In this document: positions 1-6,267 of the stretch, one piece after another
Layout of the letters: every line of letters starts with the position of its first letter
Numbering within the stretch: the stretch's first letter is position 1
Source of the DNA: Desulfobacterales bacterium
Lineage (GTDB): Bacteria; Desulfobacterota; Desulfobacteria; Desulfobacterales; UBA5852
NCBI GenBank assembly: GCA_030066455.1
Contig: JASJBQ010000008.1
Span: 1 to 23,832, forward strand
Direction: 5' to 3'
Length of the DNA stretch: 23,832 nt
Translations under genes and position numbers: made by a program
The notes under the pieces: model-generated
The model's input: only the letters and a program-made list of their open reading frames with translations
What the model was told of the DNA's origin: nothing
The model's database searches: none

Positions 1-67
1 GGTACGCCGCAATGACGAAGGCTGAAGCGTAACGCCGATATCGGACTTTTTACGAGACCGTCAAACC

Positions 68-483
68 TTAGAAGCGAGAGAACCTCCACTTACGCGCGAG
101 GCGCACCGCAATCTGCGCAAATCGGCAGCTTTTAGATTGGTCCGGCGACAGACCCGTTTCGGCCAGCACCTCCGGGAATGCCCTGCGGTGAAGAATCAGA
201 GGCGCCACTCCCTGACCGAATACTTTGCGGTCGTTCACGATGGCTGCGTATAACATTTTGGTGGTTTCGGCCGGGTTTCCCGAATCGGCATCCGCCTCCG
301 TAAAGGCCTGCTTGATCCGGTTGGCCAGGGTGATGTGGCCCTCCGCTGAAATGGCCTTCAAAGTTTCTCTAAAGCGATCTTCGTAGTTGGGACCCTGTGG
401 AATCTGAACCGTGGAATCTCCCTGGTAGTCTTACGAATCAGGTCGATAAGTTGGGGCCATTGATTGCGCAGCGCGTCCCAGCC
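68..483 (-). pseudogene. Remnant of an unrecognised gene, probably frameshifted
   Basis: An open frame on the minus strand ends at TAA (68-70) and can be read back to about 430, where a stop closes it. The nearest start is a weak TTG at 359-361, giving at most 97 residues. Protein-like sequence continues upstream of that TTG in the same frame (reading ...IPQGPNYEDRFRETLKAI). Above about position 430 it seems to carry on in another frame (WDALRNQWPQLIDLIRKT), which is closed upstream by a stop at 484-486. This looks like a larger gene broken by a frameshift near 425-433 and cut short at its 5' end. I do not recognise the family and see no catalytic motif. It could instead be a short real protein starting at the TTG, but no ribosome binding site supports that. 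It lies in a gene-poor stretch next to a lower-GC hydrolase gene. Confidence 0.35.
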
Positions 484-598
484 TCAGACATGACCACCGT
501 AACAGTTTGCAAGAGACAAGTGGATTGAAACGACTGCAATGCTTTTCTTCCCGGTCTCTGGAAATGACTTCTCAAGGACATGTGTCTTCCTATCATTA

Positions 599-621
599 CC
601 ACAGCGGAGATTCCGCTGTGG
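599..621. other. Perfect 9-bp hairpin in the 487-676 intergenic stretch
   Basis: CCACAGCGG (599-607) and CCGCTGTGG (613-621) are perfect inverted repeats around a 5-nt loop. On the plus strand a weak T-rich tail (CTTTATT) follows. On the minus strand no T tract follows, so it is not a textbook terminator for the hydrolase gene that ends 55 nt away at 677. It may be a transcript-end or stabilising hairpin. I see no gene between 487 and 676. Confidence 0.35.
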
Positions 622-676
622 CTTTATTGATCGATTCACGGCTGATATGGTTTTCAGAGGAGATTGGATGCCATCG

Positions 677-1672
677 TCATACCAATTCGTAATGGTTATC
701 CATCGGCACGCCCTCGGATGAAAATGGCTGACGGTTTTCAATCTGATCGCGATCCACACTCGAAAGAACTTGAATGATGTCGGCCAGAATATTCTCGTGG
801 TAGCGGTGTGAACTGTGCACCGAAACTTGTTCATTGACGCGATCTCTATAACCATTCACCGATTCGCTGTTTGCATATTTTTTGGCATCGACGACCACAA
901 CATTTCCCGGCAGGTTATGATAGTCGCTGGCCCCATGCCGCCCAAGGCGTTTGCCGCCGAAGCGTTTGGCACTCGACGCCTTGAGCGCCCGGTCGTGTTT
1001 CGAGTAGTACACGTGCACGCGTCGTGAAAAATCGGCGATGTAGCGCCCCTTGCCATCGGCTTCGATGTCTTTGGATGCAAGGTCCGGCGCCAGCATTACG
1101 GTCTCATCGAAGAGCAGCCTGCCCGTCGGTGTGCCAAGATGGTCGGAGAGGTATTCCATCCCCTTTCGAAGCAGGTAATTCCCCATCGAATGGGCAATGC
1201 AGAATGTCGTCGAAAAGCAATCCTGATCGTTTTTCGTGGCGAGGCTGTTGATGTCGATAAGAAATCGCGTAAATGCGCCGATAGAATCCCGAACCTCCTC
1301 CCGGTCGGACAAATAATTCAACGTCTCTCCCGATGAGGGCCATGAAAACCCCACAATTACGGGTGGGTAGCCATATAATGATGACAGGCTTGTCTCCAAA
1401 TCAAAAATCTCATCGATGCTCTCTTGGTAGTTGTTGTTATACCCGTGCAAGTAAATCCCCACCTTGGGCGTATTGACATCTTCATCCTCTTTCAAGCGTT
1501 TAAGTTCGGCGAGCAATGCGGTTTCAAATCCATCCCTGCCTTTTTGTTCAAATCGATCCTGCCCTCTGGCTTGCTTGTTGTAAGCGTATTGATACTCGAA
1601 TTTCTTGTTTGGTTTCTCTTCATCACCGTATTCGCCATTAACGATTCGTCTGTTGGTAACCATGAATAACAT
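677..1672 (-). CDS. DUF900-type alpha/beta hydrolase (putative esterase/lipase)
   Basis: This 331-residue protein resembles the DUF900 group of alpha/beta hydrolases, often annotated as esterase/lipase superfamily proteins. An oxyanion-side motif HGYNN lies at residues 76-80 after a hydrophobic strand (KVGIYLH). The nucleophile elbow AHSMGN places the catalytic serine at about residue 162. An acidic candidate follows in LAPDLASKD, and histidines near the C-terminus (VHSSHRYH) could complete the triad. There is no signal peptide or membrane segment, so it is probably cytoplasmic; its substrate cannot be predicted. The ATG at 1670-1672 is chosen because AAGGAG lies 7 nt upstream; a second ATG three codons later is possible. 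Base composition is visibly lower in GC than in all the following genes, and the gene stands alone between intergenic stretches, which suggests horizontal acquisition. Confidence 0.8.
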   Translation of the reverse strand: MLFMVTNRRIVNGEYGDEEKPNKKFEYQYAYNKQARGQDRFEQKGRDGFETALLAELKRLKEDEDVNTPKVGIYLHGYNNNYQESIDEIFDLETSLSSLYGYPPVIVGFSWPSSGETLNYLSDREEVRDSIGAFTRFLIDINSLATKNDQDCFSTTFCIAHSMGNYLLRKGMEYLSDHLGTPTGRLLFDETVMLAPDLASKDIEADGKGRYIADFSRRVHVYYSKHDRALKASSAKRFGGKRLGRHGASDYHNLPGNVVVVDAKKYANSESVNGYRDRVNEQVSVHSSHRYHENILADIIQVLSSVDRDQIENRQPFSSEGVPMDNHYELV

Positions 1673-2020
1673 GACTGTACTCCTTTTTATGCGTTTTTAG
1701 GTGCGGGCTACGAATCCGCCTGCCTATTACATATGCAGGCAAGAACGGAATCTAACTATTCCCTATACAAGCAACCGATCACGGCCCCCTTGAACCAAAG
1801 CCGTAACAAACTGATAAATTGGTAATTGCATGTAAATTCGCAAATGAGGGGCACGTGTCGGCAAGCTCGTTTTAGTGGAAACCGTGCATTATCTGCGCCA
1901 ATGAACGCCATTGAGGCGGTGCGGATTGCTTAAAGGAATCGGTGAACAGGGGGACCGCGCCAACGGCCGTCTCTTCTGATAGGCTTCGGCCTACCGCAAC
2001 GCGGCCGCACGCGCCGGTGT
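1673..2020. other. Intergenic region, no gene seen
   Basis: This stretch separates the hydrolase start from the end of the pseudouridine synthase gene. It carries the hydrolase ribosome binding site (AAGGAG on the minus strand, 1680-1685) and an imperfect inverted repeat, GCCTGC (1718-1723) and GCAGGC (1735-1740), which could be an operator or leader hairpin. A short TAGGC-TTCG-GCCTA hairpin lies near 1980-1993. No convincing open reading frame or terminator is present. Confidence 0.4.
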
Positions 2021-2809
2021 TTAAGACCTTTTCGGGGCCGGTTTGGTTCTTGGTTTTGAACGGCCGGTCCGCTTTTTCGGACCGGCCGGTTTGGATCTGG
2101 GCTGCGGCTTGGCTGTCGCGGTCAGCGCGTGGACCTCCTCCGTCGTCAGGTAGCGCCACCGTCCCGGTTTCAGATCGCCCAGGCGAATGCCGGCCACGCG
2201 GATGCGGTGCAAACGGACCACGCTGTGGCCTACCTTGCGTACCATCCGTCGGATCTGGCGGTTCTTGCCTTCCTGCAAGACGATCTTGAACCGGCTGGCG
2301 GAAAGCCGTGTCACCCGGGCCGGCCGGGTGCGGGTACCCATCAGGGGCATGCCCTGGGCGAGTCGCCGGAGCGCGCCCTCTGGTATCGGCCGGGCCACGG
2401 TCACGTCGTATTCCTTTTCATGGTCGAACGAGGGGTGGAGCAGGCGATGGTGAAGCGGCCCGTCGTTGGTCAGGAGCACCAGGCCGGTGGAGTCCTTGTC
2501 GAGGCGTCCGATCGGATAGACCCGCTCCTCGAGGTCGATCAGATCGAGCACCACCGGTGCGCCGGTCTGCTCGCAGGAGGTGACGACGCCTTCGGGTTTG
2601 TTGAGGGCCAGGTAGATCCAACGGGTCCGGTCGACCACCGGCCGGTCGTCGACCTCGACCCGGTCGTTGGCCGGGTCGATCTTGGTCCCCAGCACGGTCA
2701 CGACCTGACCGTTGACCCGAACGCGTCCCGCCGCCATCAGCGCCTCGCCTTTACGGCGCGAGCACACACCGGCCGCCGACAGGAATTTTTGCAGACGCAT
2801 CAAGGTCAT
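2021..2809 (-). CDS. rluB: RsuA/RluB-family pseudouridine synthase (23S rRNA type)
   Basis: The enzyme would isomerise a specific uridine in ribosomal RNA to pseudouridine. Of the 262 residues, about 4-50 form an S4 RNA-binding domain (RLQKFLSAAGVCSRR... RVRVNG). The catalytic domain follows with GRLDKDSTGLVLLTNDG, which puts the catalytic aspartate at about residue 104, and with KNRQIRRM near residue 180. These are hallmarks of the RsuA/RluB/RluE/RluF branch; RluB is the best guess on length and the extended tail. The last 30 or so residues are rich in Lys, Arg and Pro, and part of that tail is encoded by an 11-bp perfect inverted repeat (2061-2088). The start at 2809 gives MTLMRLQKFL. The internal ATG at 2800 is at least as likely, because a GGGG stretch sits at proper spacing only for it. 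The gene follows argJ by 14 nt and is probably cotranscribed with it. Confidence 0.88.
   Translation of the reverse strand: MTLMRLQKFLSAAGVCSRRKGEALMAAGRVRVNGQVVTVLGTKIDPANDRVEVDDRPVVDRTRWIYLALNKPEGVVTSCEQTGAPVVLDLIDLEERVYPIGRLDKDSTGLVLLTNDGPLHHRLLHPSFDHEKEYDVTVARPIPEGALRRLAQGMPLMGTRTRPARVTRLSASRFKIVLQEGKNRQIRRMVRKVGHSVVRLHRIRVAGIRLGDLKPGRWRYLTTEEVHALTATAKPQPRSKPAGPKKRTGRSKPRTKPAPKRS
2061..2088 (-). repeat. Perfect 11-bp inverted repeat inside the 3' end of the pseudouridine synthase gene
   Basis: CGGCCGGTCCG (2061-2071) and CGGACCGGCCG (2078-2088) pair perfectly around a 6-nt loop. The element lies about 40 nt before the stop codon, in the part that encodes the basic C-terminal tail. It is too GC-rich and perfect to ignore, but no T tract follows on the coding (minus) strand, so it is not a standard intrinsic terminator. 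Confidence 0.5.
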
Positions 2810-2823
2810 GCCCCTGTTACCCC

Positions 2824-4008
2824 TCAGGTGCGGTAGTCCGCATTGATCCGGACGTAATCCAGCGAAAAATCGCAGGTCAGGAGCCGGGCCTCCGCATTGC
2901 CCAGGTTGAGGTCCAGTGTCACGCCAAAAGCCGGCAATCTCATTACCGCGGTGGCCCGGGCTTCCGCATCCGGCCCGCAGCCGACGCCGTCTGCGACCAT
3001 CTGGACGTCGTCGAAAAAGAGGTCGAGGCGGTCGGCGTCCAGGGTTACCCCGGCCCGCCCGGCAGCCGCCAGGATGCGTCCCCAGTTGGCGTCCTCACCA
3101 AAGAATGCGGTCTTGACCAGCGACGAATGGGCGATCGCATCGGCCACCCGCAGGGCATCGCCTGAAGCGCGCGCGCCCTGTACCCGTATCTCCACCGTCT
3201 TGTTGACGCCTTCGCCGTCGCGCACGATCCAGCGGGCCAATTCCATGAGAGCATCTTCCAGCAGGGCCGTAAATTGGTCCTGGTCCGCCGCCGTATGCAG
3301 ACCGGCGCCACTCTCACCATTGGCCATGAGGATGACGGTGTCGTTGGTGCTCGTGTCGCCGTCGATGGTGATGCGGTTGAAGGAGGCGTCAACGGCCCGG
3401 TGCAGCGCCCGATCGAGGAAGGCCCGGGGCACGTCGGCGTCGGTACATACGAAACACAGCATGGTGGCCATGTCCGGCCGGATCATCCCGGCGCCCTTGG
3501 CCACGGCCACGAGATTGTAAGGACGCCCGGCAGCCTGGCCGGTGCGGGCGATAAGCTTGGGCTCCGTGTCCGTGGTCATGATGGCCCGGGCCAGCTGCGG
3601 GAAGCCGCCGGGCGTGAGCTGCTTGACCAGCGCGGGGGCGGCGGCTTCGATTTTGTCGACGGGCAGGGGCTGGCCGATCACACCGGTGGACCCTACCAGG
3701 ACCTCCTCGTCCGCGAGTTCCAGCGCACGGGCCGCGACGGCCGCCATGCGCTCGGCGTCCCGCATCCCGCGCGCACCGGTGCAACAGTTGGCATTGCCGC
3801 TGTTGACGATAATCGCCCGGCTCCGCCCGGAAGCAACCCGCTGCCGGTCGAGCAGCACCGGAGCCGCCTGCACCTGGTTGCGGGTGAACACGGCGGCCGC
3901 AGCCGCCGGGGTTTCCGAATAAATCAGGCCGAGGTCCGGCTCGCCGTTTTTCTTCAAACCGGCATGTATCCCGGCGGCCTTGAAGCCCATGCATCGCTCT
4001 GCGCCCAT
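2824..4008 (-). CDS. argJ: Bifunctional ornithine acetyltransferase / N-acetylglutamate synthase ArgJ
   Basis: ArgJ transfers acetyl from N-acetylornithine to glutamate in the recycling arginine pathway, and bifunctional forms also use acetyl-CoA. The 394-residue length fits the family. Key motifs are GFKAAGIHAGLKKNG at the N-terminus, VGSTGVIG (oxyanion-hole Thr at about 108) and KGAGMIRPDMATML. In the last of these, Thr at about 182 is the autoproteolysis site and nucleophile that splits the precursor into alpha and beta chains. DGDTSTNDTVILMANG follows in the beta chain. The ATG at 4008 has AAGGA 7 nt upstream, so I prefer it to the internal ATG at 3990, although homologues often begin nearer the latter. 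Whether it is mono- or bifunctional cannot be told from sequence alone. It is transcribed before the pseudouridine synthase gene. Confidence 0.95.
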   Translation of the reverse strand: MGAERCMGFKAAGIHAGLKKNGEPDLGLIYSETPAAAAAVFTRNQVQAAPVLLDRQRVASGRSRAIIVNSGNANCCTGARGMRDAERMAAVAARALELADEEVLVGSTGVIGQPLPVDKIEAAAPALVKQLTPGGFPQLARAIMTTDTEPKLIARTGQAAGRPYNLVAVAKGAGMIRPDMATMLCFVCTDADVPRAFLDRALHRAVDASFNRITIDGDTSTNDTVILMANGESGAGLHTAADQDQFTALLEDALMELARWIVRDGEGVNKTVEIRVQGARASGDALRVADAIAHSSLVKTAFFGEDANWGRILAAAGRAGVTLDADRLDLFFDDVQMVADGVGCGPDAEARATAVMRLPAFGVTLDLNLGNAEARLLTCDFSLDYVRINADYRT

Positions 4009-4065
4009 GGCGACGTCCTTTTTTTAATCGGTTGGATGCCGGCGGGGGGATCCGCCGCTTGAGGC

Positions 4066-4094
4066 TCTTTGCCCCAAAGACACGTCGATGTCAA
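4066..4094 (-). promoter_or_regulatory. Candidate promoter for argJ
   Basis: The minus strand carries a perfect -35 hexamer TTGACA (4089-4094). A weak -10 candidate CAAAGA (4066-4071) follows after a 17-nt spacer, about 60 nt upstream of the argJ start. The -10 is poor, so this is tentative. Confidence 0.25.
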
Positions 4095-4116
4095 TGGACG
4101 GCCGGGGACACCGTGC

Positions 4117-4145
4117 TTGACACGGAGCCGCCTTGAGCATAAAGC
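4117..4145 (+). promoter_or_regulatory. Candidate promoter for the selenoprotein-transporter-truA run
   Basis: A perfect TTGACA (4117-4122) is followed after 17 nt by TAAAGC (4140-4145); a shifted -10 such as ATAAAG is also possible. It would give a leader of about 200 nt before the small CXXC gene. It faces away from the argJ candidate promoter, so the two transcription units would be divergent. Confidence 0.3.
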
Positions 4146-4341
4146 TTTCCGTCACGCCGTTTAGGGTGCGGCATACCGCGTGGCCGTCAGCCGTCAGGCT
4201 TGTGCCCGCCCTGGTTTCAGGTGTCGGGTGTCGGGTTTCAGGACAGGCACGCTGACACTCGAAACCTCGCATATCGCCTGAAACCTTTTGAACCTCGCTC
4301 GCCGCCCATCAACCACACCGGGGACGATCAAGCACCCCCTG
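4146..4341. other. Leader/intergenic stretch with short tandem units
   Basis: No gene is seen here. A low-complexity stretch at about 4215-4242 holds repeated units of the type GTTTCAG and GTGTCGG (reading TTTCAGGTGTCGGGTGTCGG). Related GAAACCT words recur at 4260-4282. This resembles the short imperfect tandem repeats common in intergenic DNA of deltaproteobacteria. An open frame that spans it (4200-4526, plus) is an artefact overlapping the small CXXC gene in another frame. Confidence 0.4.
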
Positions 4342-4353
4342 AAAGGAACGGTC

Positions 4354-4536
4354 ATGAACCGCAAAACACCACGCTGCCGTCACTGCGGCCAGTCTTTGAG
4401 CGTCAAGCGCACCTGACGCCGCGTTCTTCTCCACTGCCGGGCGTGCAGTGTCGACTATCCCCTCGAGGCCTATGCCCAGCGTATCGACGACGATATCGAA
4501 GAGCAGCTGGCCCGTATTCCCTGTGACCGGATCTGA
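4354..4536 (+). CDS. Dual-CXXC small protein, probable selenoprotein with in-frame UGA (Sec21)
   Basis: Reading from ATG 4354 gives 60 codons if the UGA at 4414-4416 (codon 21) is decoded as selenocysteine. CRHC (residues 8-11) lies before it and CRAC (28-31) after it, so two CXXC pairs suited to binding a metal flank Sec21. A further Cys is in the C-terminal IPCDRI. The part after the UGA looks like real protein (YPLEAY, then the acidic RIDDDIEEQLARI). AAAGGA lies 6 nt before the ATG. The ORF ends at UGA 4534-4536, 6 nt before the transporter start, which suggests an operon. A hairpin downstream of codon 21 fits a bacterial SECIS. I recall a family of small dual-CXXC proteins in deltaproteobacteria with Cys or Sec at this position; that is memory, not a search. 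Its function is unknown; a redox or zinc role is inferred. The alternative is a gene broken by a nonsense mutation. Confidence 0.75.
4414..4450 (+). promoter_or_regulatory. Candidate bacterial SECIS: UGA plus downstream hairpin
   Basis: After the UGA (4414-4416), CACTGC (4432-4437) pairs perfectly with GCAGTG (4445-4450) around the 7-nt loop CGGGCGT. The loop begins 21 nt after the UGA and has G at its second position. This fits the general bacterial model, in which SelB binds a short hairpin with a G near the start of the apical loop, about 16-37 nt beyond the UGA. A lower stem (GTT 4423-4425 with GAC 4453-4455) is possible. The hairpin lies inside the coding sequence, as is usual in bacteria. 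Confidence 0.65.
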
Positions 4537-4542
4537 CCTGCC

Positions 4543-5454
4543 ATGGTGCTGAGCAGCCTTTTTCCCGTCTGCGTGCTGATCGTGCTGGGACGCGCCCTGC
4601 GGCTCTGGGGCCTGACCGACGAGGCCTTCCTGAATCGTTCCGACCGCCTGGTCTATTTTATTTTCTTCCCTGCCCTGCTGTTCTGGAAAATCGGCGGATC
4701 CCCGCCCACCCAACCCATCGATTGGGGGCTCTTCGGTGCCGCCCTGCTGGCGGTAATCACCATCTATGCCCTTTCGCTGGCCTACATCCGTTGGCGCCTG
4801 ACGGACTTCGCGGCCGGGGCCTTCTCCCAGAGTTGCTACCGCTTCAACACCTACATCGGCATGGCCGTCGTCATCAATGCCTACGGGGACGAGGGGGCAC
4901 GCACCTTTGGCCTGCTGGTGGGCTTTATCATTCCGGTCATCAACGTCCTGGCCGTATCCACCCTGATCTGGTTTTCGGGCCGCGCCTATGCGCCGGGCAA
5001 GCGCCTGGGCCTGACGGCCAAAGCGCTGGTATCCAACCCGTTGATCCTGGCCTGCCTGGCCGGCATCCTCTTCTCCCGCATCGGCGGCCGCCTGCCGGAC
5101 TTCGCCGCCGCCGCCCTTCAGCTGATGGCCGCCATCACGCTGCCGCTGGCCCTGCTGTCCATCGGCGGGGCCCTGACGATCAAAACGGCCCGCGGCTACC
5201 TGCCCCCGTCCCTGGCCGCCGCTGCCTTCAAGCTGGTGGGGCTGCCGCTGGTTGGACTGGCGTTCCTCAAATGGTTTGACGTCCAGGGGTTGTCCCTGCA
5301 GATCGGCATGCTGTTCTTCGCCCTGCCGACCTCGACGGCCCTTTACGTGCTCTCGGCCCAACTGAACAGCGACACCCGCCTGGCATCCGCGTCCATCGTG
5401 GTCTCGACCGTGTTGTCCTTTATCTCCCTTTCACTGGTGCTGATCTATTTTTAG
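4543..5454 (+). CDS. AEC-family transporter (auxin efflux carrier-like permease)
   Basis: This is a 303-residue, strongly hydrophobic protein with about ten predicted membrane segments, the usual size and layout of the AEC / Mem_trans family (malate, malonate or auxin-type carriers). It opens with LFPVCVLIVLGRALRLWG and DRLVYFIFFPALLF, typical of the family's N-terminal helix pair. A central polar loop (about 140-165) is followed by SNPLILACLAGILFSRIG. The C-terminal half has the characteristic ALPTSTALYVLS. The substrate is unknown, probably a small organic anion. The start ATG has only a weak ribosome binding site but follows the small CXXC gene's stop by 6 nt, so translation may be coupled to that gene. 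truA follows 23 nt downstream on the same strand. Confidence 0.88.
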   Translation: MVLSSLFPVCVLIVLGRALRLWGLTDEAFLNRSDRLVYFIFFPALLFWKIGGSPPTQPIDWGLFGAALLAVITIYALSLAYIRWRLTDFAAGAFSQSCYRFNTYIGMAVVINAYGDEGARTFGLLVGFIIPVINVLAVSTLIWFSGRAYAPGKRLGLTAKALVSNPLILACLAGILFSRIGGRLPDFAAAALQLMAAITLPLALLSIGGALTIKTARGYLPPSLAAAAFKLVGLPLVGLAFLKWFDVQGLSLQIGMLFFALPTSTALYVLSAQLNSDTRLASASIVVSTVLSFISLSLVLIYF

Positions 5455-5477
5455 CGCCCCCTGCGCGAAGAGACCCC

Positions 5478-6239
5478 ATGACGATCAAGACCGCCGACAG
5501 AACCCGATATTTCAAGCTGATCATCGAGTACGACGGCACCGATTATTGCGGCTGGCAGCGTCAGAAAACGGATCCCAGTATCCAGGCGACGATCGAGACC
5601 GCCATCGCCCGCATGACCCGCACGACGGTCACGCTGCATGGTTCGGGCCGCACCGACGCCGGCGTGCATGCCCTGGGTCAGTGCGCCCATTTCAGCTGCC
5701 CCACCCGGCTCGGCAGCCAAGAACTGCTCAAGGGCCTGAACAGCCTTCTGCCGACGGACATCGCCATTCAGGCCTGCGAGGAGGTCGGCCCGGCGTTTCA
5801 CGCCCGCTACGACGTGCGTCACAAGACCTACCGCTATCGGGTCCTCAACCGCCCGGTACGCGCGGCGGTTGACCGCCGGTATGCCTGGCATATCTACCGG
5901 CCGCTGGACCTCGCGGCCATGAACGCCGCGGCCGGTCACCTCGAGGGACGCCACGATTTCAAGGCCTTCGAGAGTACGGGCAGCCCGCGTGCCCACACCG
6001 TGCGGCAGGTCCTGGCCGCCCGCTGGCGGCGGACCGAGGACCATGAACTGCACTTCGACATCAGCGCGGACGGCTTTCTCAAATTCATGGTGCGCAACAT
6101 CGTGGGAACGCTGGTGGCGGTAGGTCGGGGGAAGATCGAACCGGCGGCGGTTCGAAGTATTCTGGCCTCGCGCGACCGCCGCCGAGCCGGCGCCACGGCC
6201 CCGCCCCACGGACTCTTTCTGGTGGAGGTCGTCTATTAG
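5478..6239 (+). CDS. truA: tRNA pseudouridine(38-40) synthase TruA
   Basis: TruA converts uridines 38-40 in the tRNA anticodon stem to pseudouridine. The 253-residue length is typical. The N-terminal motif IEYDGTDYCGWQRQ is followed by SGRTDAGVHALGQ, which holds the catalytic aspartate at about residue 60. The second half-domain contains HARYDVRHKTYRY, then GRHDFKAFES and FLKFMVRNIVGTL, all family signatures. GAAGAGA upstream of the ATG is an acceptable ribosome binding site. It is probably the last gene of the run with the small CXXC protein and the transporter. It converges with the ClC gene, with only 28 nt between the stop codons and no clear terminator there. Confidence 0.96.
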   Translation: MTIKTADRTRYFKLIIEYDGTDYCGWQRQKTDPSIQATIETAIARMTRTTVTLHGSGRTDAGVHALGQCAHFSCPTRLGSQELLKGLNSLLPTDIAIQACEEVGPAFHARYDVRHKTYRYRVLNRPVRAAVDRRYAWHIYRPLDLAAMNAAAGHLEGRHDFKAFESTGSPRAHTVRQVLAARWRRTEDHELHFDISADGFLKFMVRNIVGTLVAVGRGKIEPAAVRSILASRDRRRAGATAPPHGLFLVEVVY

Positions 6240-6267
6240 GGCGACAACGGGCCGCGCCAGGCCCCTT

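Noticed and set aside
1978..1994. TTCG-loop hairpin as terminator for the pseudouridine synthase gene
   Set aside because: The stem is only five clean base pairs and no T tract follows on the minus strand.
4414..4416. UGA as a plain nonsense mutation or a real stop
   Set aside because: Not fully excluded, but the intact second CXXC, the preserved frame to a stop abutting the next gene, and the well-placed hairpin make Sec decoding the better reading.
4200..4526. Plus-strand 108-residue open frame over the small CXXC gene
   Set aside because: It lies in another frame, starts in the repeat-rich leader without a ribosome binding site, and its product is arginine/proline-rich shadow sequence. 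The frame with the UGA has the CXXC motifs, the ribosome binding site and the operon spacing.
4309..5361. 350-residue minus-strand open frame opposite the AEC transporter
   Set aside because: Its Gln/Gly/Asp-rich composition is the mirror of a hydrophobic membrane protein gene; no domain.
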